DNA of 64,000 bases. Source: JBOGOC01 sp050747525 (GTDB taxonomy: Bacteria; Acidobacteriota; Polarisedimenticolia; JACPZX01; DASXTC01). The DNA lies in assembly GCA_050747525.1 (NCBI GenBank), contig JBOGOC010000097.1, forward strand, positions 62,001 to 126,000, given 5' to 3'. Below are positions 49,275 through 58,135 of the stretch, piece by piece (the stretch's first letter is position 1; every line of letters starts with the position of its first letter). A model generated the notes under the pieces. That model saw only the letters and a program-made list of their open reading frames with translations. It was not told the DNA's origin and made no database searches. Made by a program: the position numbers and the translations under genes.

Positions 49275-49400
49275 AGGCATGCAGCCCGTAGGACGATGGC
49301 GCTGAACTGCGAGATAGCTGGTCCGGCGTGACGACGGCGGATTCGTCGGGCATGTTGAAGGACCTCAACCATCCCACCTGCACGGAACTCTCTGAAAACA

Positions 49401-49457
49401 TGGTGCCGGGGGCGGGATTCGAACCCGCAAGAGCCTTCCGGCTCCGGAGATTTTAAG
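49401..49457 (-). repeat. 3' half of tRNA-Leu (half d)
   Basis: 57 bases on the minus strand from CTTAAAA (anticodon TAA) to CCA, T arm GCGGGTTCGAATCCCGC. The CCA-side flank (acctcaaccatcccacc...) resembles that of half a, while the anticodon-side flank is family B as beside half b. A mixed pair of flanks is what adjacent elements in a tandem array would give. Confidence 0.85.
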
Positions 49458-49567
49458 ACATCGGACGGCCCTGGCCTGAGCGATCCCCATCGTCCTGAAC
49501 GGACCCCATTCCATTACCCTTGCGACTTTCCGCACGTTCCTGATCGGGTCGAAGACCGATTAGTGGT

Positions 49568-49604
49568 CGGTCAGCCCGATGGGACCCGACAAGTTGCGTA
49601 CAAG
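49568..49604. repeat. Family-B arm repeat, copy 2
   Basis: Partner of 45091-45127 (33 of 37 identical), at the same distance from the tRNA half as its partner. The flanking region 49458-49702 holds no gene. A shared cgatcttccgg follows both copies. Confidence 0.65.
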
Positions 49605-49702
49605 TGGGCGATCTTCCGGTTCCCACCTTCGGTGCTGATGGAAACCAACCGTGACGGACAGCATCGTGGACTTCGCCTTCATCGATCCACTATATTCCGC
49701 GC

Positions 49703-50086
49703 ATGAAGTTCCTGCCTCGATCGGCTTCGGCGATGGTGGCTCTTGCCGCGGTCCTTCTTCCCTGGGCGACGGGCGTTGTTGTTGTGGCGCATCTTGCCAG
49801 CGAAGGGCACCATCATGCGAAACCGATCGTCCATGACGCCGAGGGCGTCAAGCTGGTCGTGCACGGACATCGCCATGGATCGGGCACTCCGCTGCATGAG
49901 CACACGGTCGTGATCGCGAAGCCAGCGACACTCACCGCAAAGCACTGTCTCATTCTGACCCCGGTGGGACTGCTTTCACCCGCGACCGGGTCCTCGAACC
50001 CCACCACAGGATCGTTCGCCGCGCCCGCGGACGTCGCGCACGGCCCACCTCACATACCCAAGGCCTCACTGATTCTCCGGATCTGA
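49703..50086 (+). CDS. Small exported histidine-rich protein heading a metal-efflux cluster
   Basis: About 127 residues. The N-terminal signal or anchor (ASAMVALAAVLLPWATGVVVVAHLAS) is followed by EGHHHAKPIVHD, VVHGHRHGSGTPLHEH, a histidine-rich metal-binding stretch, then a proline/alanine-rich tail. Such small proteins often open czc/cus operons and bind Zn, Co, Ni or Cu in the periplasm. The CzcC gene follows 87 bases downstream on the same strand. I do not recognise a named family. Confidence 0.75.
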   Translation: MKFLPRSASAMVALAAVLLPWATGVVVVAHLASEGHHHAKPIVHDAEGVKLVVHGHRHGSGTPLHEHTVVIAKPATLTAKHCLILTPVGLLSPATGSSNPTTGSFAAPADVAHGPPHIPKASLILRI

Positions 50087-50173
50087 TCATCCCGCTGACG
50101 TGACAGCTGTGCGCGGGGTCGCGGAGCCGTCTGTTGACGCGGCCTGTCCGACGATGGATCACGGAGGATCGTC

Positions 50174-51376
50174 ATGGATCGACCACTTATCGCGGTCGTT
50201 GTGCTGTTCTTGGTCGCATCGGCCGCTCTTGCCCAGGAAGTCACCGAGGAGAAGTTCCTCTCGGCGCTCGACGAGGGGCACGTCGGCGTCCGTTCACTCA
50301 CGGACGGCATCGCCCGGGCCGAGGGGGCTCGCGTGCGAGCGGGCACGCTCGCGAACCCGCGCTTCGACTTCTGGCGCGAGGACCCCGAGGACAATCCCCG
50401 GGTGACGAACTGGGCGCTTGCCTGGACGCCGCCCTTCGACGGGCGCTACGGCCTCGGGAAGCGGGTCGCCGAAGCGGGCGTGGCCGCAGCGCGCCAGCGC
50501 TTCGAGGTGGATCGCGCCGCGCTCCGGAGGGAGTTCCGGCAGGCATTCGCGAGGTGGAGCCTCGGGCTCGAGAGCCGGGAGATTCTTCAGCAGCAGCTCA
50601 ATGTCGTGACCGGCCTGGCCGAGCAGGCGCGCCATCGTGCGCGAGTTGGCGAGGAGTCGGGCCTTGCGGCGCGCCGTTTGACCCTCGCGGAGGGTGAGGT
50701 CCGCATGGCGCTCGGCAGCGCCGACGCCGAATATGTCCGGGCCGCCGCGACAGCGAGGGCCCTGCGACAGGACCTTCCGGCGGAGACATGGCCCGCGCCG
50801 GCGGCGCTTCCCGTCCCTCCGGCGGCGCTCGACCCTGGCGGCGCGTCGCTGGTGAGCGCCCTCGAGCAGGAAAAAGTTCAGGCCGAGTACGAAGCTCGCA
50901 GGCTCGGCCGATTTGTCGCCTTCCCCACGATCGTGCTCGGCTGGCAAACGATCGATGACCGCAACGCCAGCGACGGAGGGCCGATCCTCGCGGCCGGTTG
51001 GCCCGTCCCGCTTTTCGACCGTGACCAGGGATCCCGACTTGAAGCGGAACGACTGAAGGACATCGCGGCGGACCGCCTGAGCTTCGCGCAGGCGCGGGTC
51101 GCGGCGGAGGTCGAAGGTGGTCTCGATGCCTACCGGACGCTCCTCGCCGCGGCTCGCGACGCCCGCGAGGTCGCCGATGGCGCCGACCAGGTCATCGAGG
51201 CCGCAACAGCGGCATTCCGCGCGGGGGAATCTGGTCTGACCGATCTGCTTGACACCCTGCGCTCGGCGTTTGCCGCGCGTCTGCGGGCCATCGATGCACG
51301 AGGGCAGGCCCTGGAAGCGCACCGCGAGCTGGAGGCCGTGCTGGGACGACCGCTGACGGAGGGTCAAGGCCGATGA
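50174..51376 (+). CDS. czcC: CzcC-like outer-membrane efflux channel (TolC family)
   Basis: About 400 residues with a signal peptide (VVLFLVASAALAQ). The two-fold repeat of long amphipathic helices of the TolC/OEP fold is visible: ALRREFRQAFARWSLGLESREILQQQLNVVTGLAEQARHRARVGEESGLAARRLTLAEGEVRMALGSADAE in the first half and QARVAAEVEGGLDAYRTLLAAARDAREVADGADQVIEAATAAFRAGESGLTDLLDTLRSAFAARLRAIDARGQALEAHRELEAVLG in the second. GWPVPLFDRDQGSRLEAE is the usual middle motif. It is the outer-membrane part of a tripartite heavy-metal pump. Stop overlaps the adaptor start. Confidence 0.88.
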   Translation: MDRPLIAVVVLFLVASAALAQEVTEEKFLSALDEGHVGVRSLTDGIARAEGARVRAGTLANPRFDFWREDPEDNPRVTNWALAWTPPFDGRYGLGKRVAEAGVAAARQRFEVDRAALRREFRQAFARWSLGLESREILQQQLNVVTGLAEQARHRARVGEESGLAARRLTLAEGEVRMALGSADAEYVRAAATARALRQDLPAETWPAPAALPVPPAALDPGGASLVSALEQEKVQAEYEARRLGRFVAFPTIVLGWQTIDDRNASDGGPILAAGWPVPLFDRDQGSRLEAERLKDIAADRLSFAQARVAAEVEGGLDAYRTLLAAARDAREVADGADQVIEAATAAFRAGESGLTDLLDTLRSAFAARLRAIDARGQALEAHRELEAVLGRPLTEGQGR

Positions 51377-52905
51377 TGCGCGCACGGCTGCTCGTCACGA
51401 CGTTCGTCCTGCTGGGCGCCCTCGGGTGCGTTCAGGAGAAGTCCCCAGACAAGCTTGCTTCGGAGCCCGTCGATAGCTGGGCAGTCACAGCATGGGGAGA
51501 ACGCTACGAGGTGTTTGCCGAGTGCGGCCCGCTGATCGCCGGAACGTCCGCCACCTGCAACGCGCACGTCACCGTCCTGCAGGGCTTCACCCCGCTGACG
51601 GCAGGCTCGGTGAGCGTGGTTCTCGGAGGTTCGGGCTCTGACCTGGTGTTCCGGCAGGATCACCCGAAGCGAGACGGGATCTACCCCGCCGAGGTCCGCC
51701 CGCCGTTGGAAGGGACCTTTGATCTGAGTTTTCAGGTGGATGGTCCCGCGGGTCGAGAGGAGATCGCCGCGGGTCGCGTGAGTGTCGGCAGCGCAGAGTC
51801 GCCCGGTGGGACGCTCGCGGCCCAGGAAGCCGCTCCCGATGCCATTTCATTCCTCAAGGAACAGCAATGGCGAACGGCCTTCGCGACGGCTCAGGTCTCG
51901 GAGGGCACGCTCAATGAGAGCGTCGCCGGCCCGGGGCGCGTGACCCCACCGGCGGGAGGGGAGGTGACTCTGACGGCAACCTTCGATGCAACCGTGGCTC
52001 CGGAGCCGTGGCCGTATGCCGGCCTCGATGTGGAGAAGCGGAAAGTCCTGTTCCGGCTCCTGCCCAGGGTAGGGGAACGCAGTCTTCCGGAGTTGCGAGC
52101 TGAGGCGACGTCGCTGGCAGCCGACGTCGAAGCCGCGAAGCGCCGGGTGGAACGGCTCACCGAACTGCTCCGAGTCGAGGCGACGAGCGCGGCAGAGCTC
52201 GAGCGCGCCCAGGCCACCCTCGCGGGCCTCGAAGCCCGCCTGCAGTCGGCTCGACAGGGGATGGGTGCGGCAGGTGATCCGGGCGGCTCTTCAGCCGGCA
52301 CCGCCATCGCGGTCACGGCCCCGTGGTCGGGCCGCGTAGCCGAGGTATCCGTATCGCCCGGCCAGACCGTGACCGCGGGCACCCCCCTGGCGCGAGTGGT
52401 GAAGCTGCGACCGCTCTGGATCGTCCTCTCCCTGCGTCCGGTGGATGCGGCGCGCGTCCAAGGCAGCCCGTCAGGGTTGTTGCTTCGCCGTCCCGGGTCG
52501 ACCGAAGTCATGAACGTCGGAGCGGAGGAGGTGCGCATCGTCTCACAGTCGCCGGAGGTGGATCCGCAGACGGCCTCCATCAGCCTCATCCTCGAAGTCA
52601 ACCGCAGCGCTTCGGACCTGGCGATTGGAAGCGGAGTCGAGGCGGAACTGCTCCTCGAGGGGGAGAGGGAGGGGATCGTCATCCCGGTCTCCGCCTTGAT
52701 CGACGATTCGGGCGTGAGCGTCGCCTACGTGCAGATCGAAGGGGAGAGCTTCGCCCGCAGGGAGGTGCGCGTCCTCGTACGGCAGGGCGAACGGGCTCTC
52801 GTCGATGGTCTCGGGGTGGGTGAACGGCTCGTCACCGTGGGTGGCGGCGCCATACGGCGCAGCTCTCTTCTCTCCTCGGGTGCCCCCGAGGGGCACGTCC
52901 ACTGA
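51373..52905 (+). CDS. czcB: RND periplasmic adaptor (CzcB-like)
   Basis: About 510 residues, starting by ATGA overlap with czcC. A lipobox-like LLGALGC suggests a lipoprotein. An N-terminal extra domain (~40-140, with VFAECGPLIAGTSATCNAHVTVL) of the type seen in metal adaptors precedes the lipoyl/barrel part. The coiled-coil hairpin lies at ~230-300 (LRAEATSLAADVEAAKRRVERLTELLRVEATSAAELERAQATLAGLEARLQSARQ), followed by AVTAPWSGRVAEVSVSPGQTVTAGTPLARVV and the barrel domains. It links the inner-membrane pump to the outer-membrane channel. Seven bases separate it from czcA. Confidence 0.88.
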   Translation: MMRARLLVTTFVLLGALGCVQEKSPDKLASEPVDSWAVTAWGERYEVFAECGPLIAGTSATCNAHVTVLQGFTPLTAGSVSVVLGGSGSDLVFRQDHPKRDGIYPAEVRPPLEGTFDLSFQVDGPAGREEIAAGRVSVGSAESPGGTLAAQEAAPDAISFLKEQQWRTAFATAQVSEGTLNESVAGPGRVTPPAGGEVTLTATFDATVAPEPWPYAGLDVEKRKVLFRLLPRVGERSLPELRAEATSLAADVEAAKRRVERLTELLRVEATSAAELERAQATLAGLEARLQSARQGMGAAGDPGGSSAGTAIAVTAPWSGRVAEVSVSPGQTVTAGTPLARVVKLRPLWIVLSLRPVDAARVQGSPSGLLLRRPGSTEVMNVGAEEVRIVSQSPEVDPQTASISLILEVNRSASDLAIGSGVEAELLLEGEREGIVIPVSALIDDSGVSVAYVQIEGESFARREVRVLVRQGERALVDGLGVGERLVTVGGGAIRRSSLLSSGAPEGHVH

Positions 52906-52912
52906 GCCGGCC

Positions 52913-55900
52913 ATGCTGAACGCAATCATCCAGGGCTCGTTGCGCCATCGCTGGGCGGTCCTCGTGACCGCCGCGGCGTTCATGGTGGCCGGGACGCTGA
53001 TCGCGTTGCGGCTGCCCGTGGAGGTCTTCCCGGATCTCTCGGCGCCGACCGTCACGGTCATCACCGAGGCCAAGGGCCTGGCCCCCGAGGAAGTCGAGCT
53101 GCTGGTGACCTTCCCGGTCGAGTCGGCCCTGAACGGGGCTTCCGGCGTGCGCCGCATCCGGTCGGTGTCGGGGCCCGGCATCGCCGTGGTGTGGGTCGAG
53201 TTCGAGTGGGGCGAGGAGATCTATCGCGCGCGCCAGGTGGTGGCCGAGCGCCTCCAGGTGGTGGTCTTGCCGGCGGGTGTCGAGCGCCCGACTCTCGGGC
53301 CGATCAGCTCGATCATGGGCGAGATCACCTTCATCGCGCTGACGTCGGATCGTGTGCCGCCGATGGAGCTGCGACGGCTGTCCGAGACGGTGGTTCGCCG
53401 CAGCCTCCTGGCGCTGCCGGGGATTTCCCAGGTGGTCCCGATCGGCGGAGAAGTCCGCGAGTATCTCGTCGAGCTCGACCCGGCGGCCAGCGCCCAGGCG
53501 AGCCTGTCCGTCCAGGAGGTCGTTGACGCCCTGCAGAAATCGAGTGCCGCTCCGGCGGCAGGCTTCCACGTCGACGGCGGGGAAGAGTATCTCGTCCGAG
53601 GCCTCGGCCGCGCCCATTCCGCGGATGACCTCGCCGCCACAGTGCTGCGCGAGCGCAACGGCATTCCTCTGCGTCTGGGACAGGTCGCCGCCGTCCGCGA
53701 GGCACCCGAGCCGGCCCGAGGAACCGCCTCCTACCGCGCGCATCCGGCCGTCATTCTCAGCATCCAGAAGCAGCCGGGCGCCAACACGCTGGAGCTCACA
53801 AGCCGGATGGACCGTGTCCTCGTCGATCTGCAGGGGACCCTTCCGCCGGGCGTCGTCATCGAAAAGGAGAACTTCAGGCAGGCCGACTTCATCGAGATCG
53901 CGATCCACAACGTCTCGGTCGCGCTGCGCGACGGCGCCGTGCTGGTGCTGATCGTGCTGTTCCTGTTTCTCGGCAACCTCCGGACGACGCTCATCTCGGC
54001 GGTCGCCATTCCGATCTCGCTCGTGGCGGGCGTCATCGTGATATCGCTGTTCGGGGGCACCTTGAACACCATGACGCTGGGCGGCTTCACGATCGCCATC
54101 GGCGCCCTCGTAGACGACGCGATCATTGACGTGGAGAACGTGCTGCGGCGCCTGCGGGAGAATCGGCGGAAGCCGGAGGCCGAACGGCGGCCAGGGCCCG
54201 AAGTCGTGTTCCGCGCCTCCTCGGAAGTTCGCGGCGCGATTCTGTTCGCCACGCTTGTCATAGCGCTCGTGTTCGTCCCGCTTCTCTCCCTGCCCGGTCT
54301 CGAAGGGCGCCTGCTGCGCCCTCTCGGGACCGCCTACCTTGCCTCGCTCGCCGGCTCGATCATCGTCGCCCTCACAGTCACCCCCGTCCTCTGTCTGTTG
54401 CTCCTGCAGCGCAGCTCCCTGCTCGAGTCGCAGGAGCCCTGGCTCCTGCGGCAATGCAAGAGCGCCTACGACCGCACGCTGGTTGTGTGTCTCGATCGGA
54501 CCGCTCTTGTCATCGGGGGCGCGGCGGTCTTCCTTCTGGCCGCACTCGCGACCGTGCCTTTCCTCGGCCATTCGTTCCTGCCGCCCTTCAACGAAGGCAG
54601 TCTGACGATCGCTCTCGTGAGCCCGCTCGGCACGCCCCTGGCCGATGGGGATGCGCTTGGCCGGGACGTGGAGAAAACGCTTCTCGCGTTTCCCGAGGTG
54701 GTCTCCACGAGCCGGCGGACGGGGCGCGCCGAGAAGGACGAACACGTCCAGGGCGTAAACGCCTCCGAGATGGAGGTCGTGCTCCGGCCCGGGCGGCCGA
54801 AGGCCGAGCTGCTGGCCGAGATGCGCAAGACGGTCGCGACTATTCCGGGCGTGAACGTGAGTTTCGGCCAGCCGATCAGCCATCGGATCGACCACATGAT
54901 CTCCGGCAGCAAGACAAACCTCGCGATAAAAATATTCGGCCCCGAGCTTGCCCAGCTGCGCGGCCTGTCCTCAAGTGCAGAGCGAGTGCTTCGTGAGGTT
55001 CCGGGACTCGTAGACCTGTCCAACCAGGAACAGGCGTCGGTCCCGCAGATCCTCATCGACTTCGATCGTCAGGCCATGGCGCGTCAGGGCCTGACCCCCG
55101 CCGACCTGGCACAGTCCGTCGAGGCACTCTTCCAGGGAACGCTAGCCGGCGAGATGGTGGAGGGAGGCCTCACCTCCCGGATCGTCGTGCGCTACCCCGA
55201 GAGGCTGCGATCCCGGCGGGATCAGATGGCGGCCCTCCCCGTGACGACACCGGATGGTGGTCTGATTCGCCTCGGCGATGTGGCGCGCGTCCGGTTCGAC
55301 CTGGGTCCGGGCCTCATCCGGCGCGAGAGCGTGCAGCGCGTCGCCATGTTGACGGCCAACGTCACCGGCAGCGACCTCACGGGTGTCGTGGAGCGGGCGC
55401 GCGCGGCGCTGGCTGCGAAGCTCGCTCTGCCCGAAGGCTACCGGATAGTGTTCGGAGGGCAGTTCGAGGAAGCGGCGCGCAGCGTGCAGAACCTCGGCTT
55501 CCTGTCGGGTGGGCTCCTGCTGGCCATGTACGGCCTGCTCTTCCTGGCGTTCCGCAGTCACCGCCACACGATGATTGTCCTGGTGAACTTGCCTCTTGCG
55601 CTCATCGGCGGGTTGGCGGCCGTGGCTCTGGGCGGCCAGGGTCTGAGCGTCGCCTCGCTCGTGGGCTTCATCACCCTCTTCGGGATCGCCACGCGCAACG
55701 GTGTGCTGCTCGCCAGTCACTACGGGCACTTGATGCGCGACGAAGGTCTGGCTCTCAGAGAAGCGGTTGTCCGCGGATCACGAGAGCGGCTCGCGCCGGT
55801 GCTGATGACCGCGCTGACGGCGGGGCTTGCGCTGATCCCCCTCGTGCTTGCCGGAGACAAACCTGGCAATGAGATCCAGAGCCCGATGGCCGAGGTGATC

Positions 55901-56020
55901 CTCGGGGGACTTCTCAGCTCGACATTTCTCAACCTCGTCGTGGTGCCGGTGCTCTTCTGCCGTTGGGGGGAGTCGCGGGCGTTGAAGCCAGGTGTTCGGC
56001 CTCCGCAGCCTGAGATCTGA
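52913..56020 (+). CDS. czcA: Heavy-metal RND efflux pump (CzcA/CusA-like)
   Basis: About 1035 residues, full length for HME-RND pumps. ATG 52913 starts LNAIIQGSLRHRWAVLVTAAAFMVAGTLIALRLPVEVFPDLSAPTVTVITEAKGLAPEEVE, the conserved opening. After the first large periplasmic loop come helices with GALVDDAIIDVENVLRRLRENRR (~400-420), carrying the charged residues of proton relay. The second half repeats the layout (IDHMISGSKTNLAIKIFGPEL; GGQFEEAARSVQNLGFLSGGLLLAMYGLLFLAF; LFGIATRNGVLLASHYGHLMRDEGL; GNEIQSPMAEVILGGLLSSTFLNLVVVPVLF). It exports divalent or monovalent metals from the periplasm or cytoplasm. The metal cannot be decided from the sequence. Confidence 0.92.
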   Translation: MLNAIIQGSLRHRWAVLVTAAAFMVAGTLIALRLPVEVFPDLSAPTVTVITEAKGLAPEEVELLVTFPVESALNGASGVRRIRSVSGPGIAVVWVEFEWGEEIYRARQVVAERLQVVVLPAGVERPTLGPISSIMGEITFIALTSDRVPPMELRRLSETVVRRSLLALPGISQVVPIGGEVREYLVELDPAASAQASLSVQEVVDALQKSSAAPAAGFHVDGGEEYLVRGLGRAHSADDLAATVLRERNGIPLRLGQVAAVREAPEPARGTASYRAHPAVILSIQKQPGANTLELTSRMDRVLVDLQGTLPPGVVIEKENFRQADFIEIAIHNVSVALRDGAVLVLIVLFLFLGNLRTTLISAVAIPISLVAGVIVISLFGGTLNTMTLGGFTIAIGALVDDAIIDVENVLRRLRENRRKPEAERRPGPEVVFRASSEVRGAILFATLVIALVFVPLLSLPGLEGRLLRPLGTAYLASLAGSIIVALTVTPVLCLLLLQRSSLLESQEPWLLRQCKSAYDRTLVVCLDRTALVIGGAAVFLLAALATVPFLGHSFLPPFNEGSLTIALVSPLGTPLADGDALGRDVEKTLLAFPEVVSTSRRTGRAEKDEHVQGVNASEMEVVLRPGRPKAELLAEMRKTVATIPGVNVSFGQPISHRIDHMISGSKTNLAIKIFGPELAQLRGLSSSAERVLREVPGLVDLSNQEQASVPQILIDFDRQAMARQGLTPADLAQSVEALFQGTLAGEMVEGGLTSRIVVRYPERLRSRRDQMAALPVTTPDGGLIRLGDVARVRFDLGPGLIRRESVQRVAMLTANVTGSDLTGVVERARAALAAKLALPEGYRIVFGGQFEEAARSVQNLGFLSGGLLLAMYGLLFLAFRSHRHTMIVLVNLPLALIGGLAAVALGGQGLSVASLVGFITLFGIATRNGVLLASHYGHLMRDEGLALREAVVRGSRERLAPVLMTALTAGLALIPLVLAGDKPGNEIQSPMAEVILGGLLSSTFLNLVVVPVLFCRWGESRALKPGVRPPQPEI

Positions 56021-56108
56021 AACAGCTCCACTCATGATAACTTCGTTGCCATCGAGTTTGACGTGACACCCCCCGGTGCGAGGCCGCGTTCTCCAGAAGA
56101 GGGAGTCC

Positions 56109-56858
56109 ATGAAACGACGTGATGCATTTGGCGTGATCACGATGGGGGCCATGGGCGTCGCGGTGTCGTTAGAAGGAGTTGCCATGGCACAACAACCGAC
56201 AAGCCCCCCTCCAGGTTCCGCGTCGCCGGCGTCGACCGGCGTGATCCCCGGGCAGCACGCGGTGAAGCCACTTCCATTCGTGGCCAAGAACCTTCGCGGG
56301 CTGTCAGAGAGACTGATCGTTTCGCACCACGACAACAACTACGCCGGTGCGGTGAAGAACCTCAACAAGGTCGAAGAAGAGCTGTCGAGGGTCACCGCGG
56401 ACACGCCCGGATTCATCGTCGGCGGTCTCAAGGAACGGGAACTGACTTTCACCAATTCGATGATCCTGCACGAGCTGTACTTCGGCAATCTAGGCGGCGA
56501 CGGCCGGGCCGTGGGATCGATCCTGAAGGATCTGGCCAGCGCGAACGGATCCTTCGCGCGCTGGGAAGAAATGTTCCGGGCCACCGGAATGAGTCTTTCC
56601 GGAGGCAGCGGCTGGACCATACTCGACTTCAATCTCCACACCGGAGACCTGCGCACCTACTGGTCCGGCAATCATAGCCAGGCTCTCGCCTCGGGATGTC
56701 CGTTGCTCGTCATGGATATGTACGAGCACGCCTACCAGATGGATTACGGAGCCGCGGCGGCAAAATACGTCGACGCGTTTTTCGAGAACATCCAATGGGA
56801 TGAGGTGAACCGGAGACTGGAGCGCGCGCAGAAAGCCGCCGCAGTGCTCCGCGCCTGA
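56109..56858 (+). CDS. Exported Fe/Mn superoxide dismutase
   Basis: About 249 residues from ATG 56109 (GAGGGAG upstream). The N-terminus (KRRDAFGVITMGAMGVAVS) may be a Tat-type signal, followed by a proline/serine linker. Metal ligands are present: His73 or His74 in RLIVSHHDNNY, His121 in ILHELYFGNL, Asp203 and His207 in VMDMYEHAYQMDYG. Intact SOD domain of ~195 residues. It removes superoxide in the periplasm and fits a metal-stress cluster. The FGNL in place of the usual aromatic FfwNL leaves Fe versus Mn open. Confidence 0.9.
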   Translation: MKRRDAFGVITMGAMGVAVSLEGVAMAQQPTSPPPGSASPASTGVIPGQHAVKPLPFVAKNLRGLSERLIVSHHDNNYAGAVKNLNKVEEELSRVTADTPGFIVGGLKERELTFTNSMILHELYFGNLGGDGRAVGSILKDLASANGSFARWEEMFRATGMSLSGGSGWTILDFNLHTGDLRTYWSGNHSQALASGCPLLVMDMYEHAYQMDYGAAAAKYVDAFFENIQWDEVNRRLERAQKAAAVLRA

Positions 56859-56884
56859 CAGGCTTCGCGGCGGGGAGGTTAGTC

Positions 56885-57046
56885 ATGAAGTGGGTCACGC
56901 GCGAGGGTGCAAAGACGGACCGCGTGGCCTGTCCGTGGCTCATCACCCGGTTTATCGACGCGGACCATGTGCTCTCCGCTGAGCTGCGGCTCCAGTTCCC
57001 GCTGTACGACGCCCTCTATGCCTACTGTCGTGACGATTCACCCTGA
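56885..57046 (+). pseudogene. Internally deleted chromate-resistance (ChrB C-terminal domain) gene
   Basis: A 53-codon frame starts KWVTREGAKTDRVACPWLITRFIDADH, the start of the ChrB C-domain ('kWvtRe.pkiDRiACPWLI.rFiD'), and then jumps to LYDALYAYCRDDSP, which is the family's C-terminus. The ~80 residues in between are missing, but the frame stays open. It lies between SOD and the DMT permease in the metal cluster, so an ancestral chromate-resistance function was probably lost by deletion. Confidence 0.65.
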
Positions 57047-57061
57047 GGAACAAACGAGGAC

Positions 57062-58099
57062 ATGAGCCACGCAGGCCTCCGCCCCACCCTCCTGGTGCTG
57101 GTCGCGGCTGCCCTGTTCGGCTCAGCCACTCCACTGGCGAAGGCGCTTCTCGAGTCGCTGGGTCCGTTCCCGCTCGCCGGATTGCTCTATTTCGGCGCCG
57201 CTGCGGCCGTCTGGCCCACCGTTGTGCGAGACGGGCTGCCTGACCGGCGGCACCTCTCGCGCAATGCCCTGCGCCTGACCGGCATCCTGCTGTTCGGCGG
57301 AGTGCTGGCGCCCGTGCTGCTCCTCTGGGGTCTCACGCTCGCCGCCGCGGCCTCCGTCGCCCTGTGGCTCACGCTGGAGACGCTGATCACCGTTCTGCTG
57401 GCATGGTTCTTCTTCAACGAACACATCCATCGGCGCGTGTGGCTCAGCGTCCTGTTGATCCTCGCGGCAAGCGTGCTGCTCGTCTGGCCGGCGGGATTCG
57501 ACGCCGGGCAGGCTGCGCTCCTGGTTGCCCTCGCGTGTTGCTGCTGGGGTCTGGACAATAACCTGACCGCGCTCATCGACGGGCTGACACCGGCCCAGAC
57601 GACCCTGGTCAAGGGCCTGGCCGCCGGCACGATCAACCTCTTCCTGGGCAGCCTCACAGGCCTGGGGCGACCGCGCGGGCATATCGTTGCTGCAGCCCTC
57701 GTTCTCGGGGCTTTGTGCTACGGCCTGTCGCTGGTCCTTTACATCGGCGGGGCGCAACAGCTCGGCTCGGCGAGGGTTCAGCTCATCTTCTCGACGGCCC
57801 CCTTCTGGGGTGTCATGCTGGCCTGGACTGTGTTCTCCGAGCCCGTTCTCCCGGCACAGATCGCGGCCGGAGCCATGATGCTCGCTGCCCTATGGCTCCT
57901 GCACGGCGAACGTCACGATCACGAGCATGCGCACGAGGCCGTCCGGCACGTTCACTGGCACCGCCACGACGATGGTCACCACGGCCACACCCACGAGGGT
58001 GTCACGCCGTCGAAGGGTCATATCCACGAGCACATCCACGATCCGGCAACCCATTCACACCCGCATCGGCCGGACATTCAGCATCGCCACGAGCACTGA
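57062..58099 (+). CDS. EamA/DMT-family permease with histidine-rich tail
   Basis: About 345 residues. Ten hydrophobic helices in two EamA repeats (LVLVAAALFGSATPLAKALLESLGPFPLAGLLYFGAAAAV opens the first; LLVALACCCWGLDNNLTALIDGLTPAQTTLVKGLAAGTINLFLG the second). The last 65 residues contain 23 histidines (HDHEHAHEAVRHVHWHRHDDGHHGHTH and similar), a cytoplasmic metal-binding tail unusual for this family but common in cation diffusion facilitators. With the metal-efflux neighbours this suggests transport of a metal or metal chelate. It starts 15 bases after the ChrB remnant. Confidence 0.85.
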   Translation: MSHAGLRPTLLVLVAAALFGSATPLAKALLESLGPFPLAGLLYFGAAAAVWPTVVRDGLPDRRHLSRNALRLTGILLFGGVLAPVLLLWGLTLAAAASVALWLTLETLITVLLAWFFFNEHIHRRVWLSVLLILAASVLLVWPAGFDAGQAALLVALACCCWGLDNNLTALIDGLTPAQTTLVKGLAAGTINLFLGSLTGLGRPRGHIVAAALVLGALCYGLSLVLYIGGAQQLGSARVQLIFSTAPFWGVMLAWTVFSEPVLPAQIAAGAMMLAALWLLHGERHDHEHAHEAVRHVHWHRHDDGHHGHTHEGVTPSKGHIHEHIHDPATHSHPHRPDIQHRHEH

Positions 58100-58135
58100 T
58101 GTGAATGCTATCGGAGGAAGAAAGGAGCGTAACCG

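Noticed and set aside
52832..54895. 687-codon minus-strand frame over the adaptor and RND pump genes
   Set aside because: Histidine/arginine/aspartate-rich composition typical of antisense to GC-rich membrane-protein genes; no domain visible.
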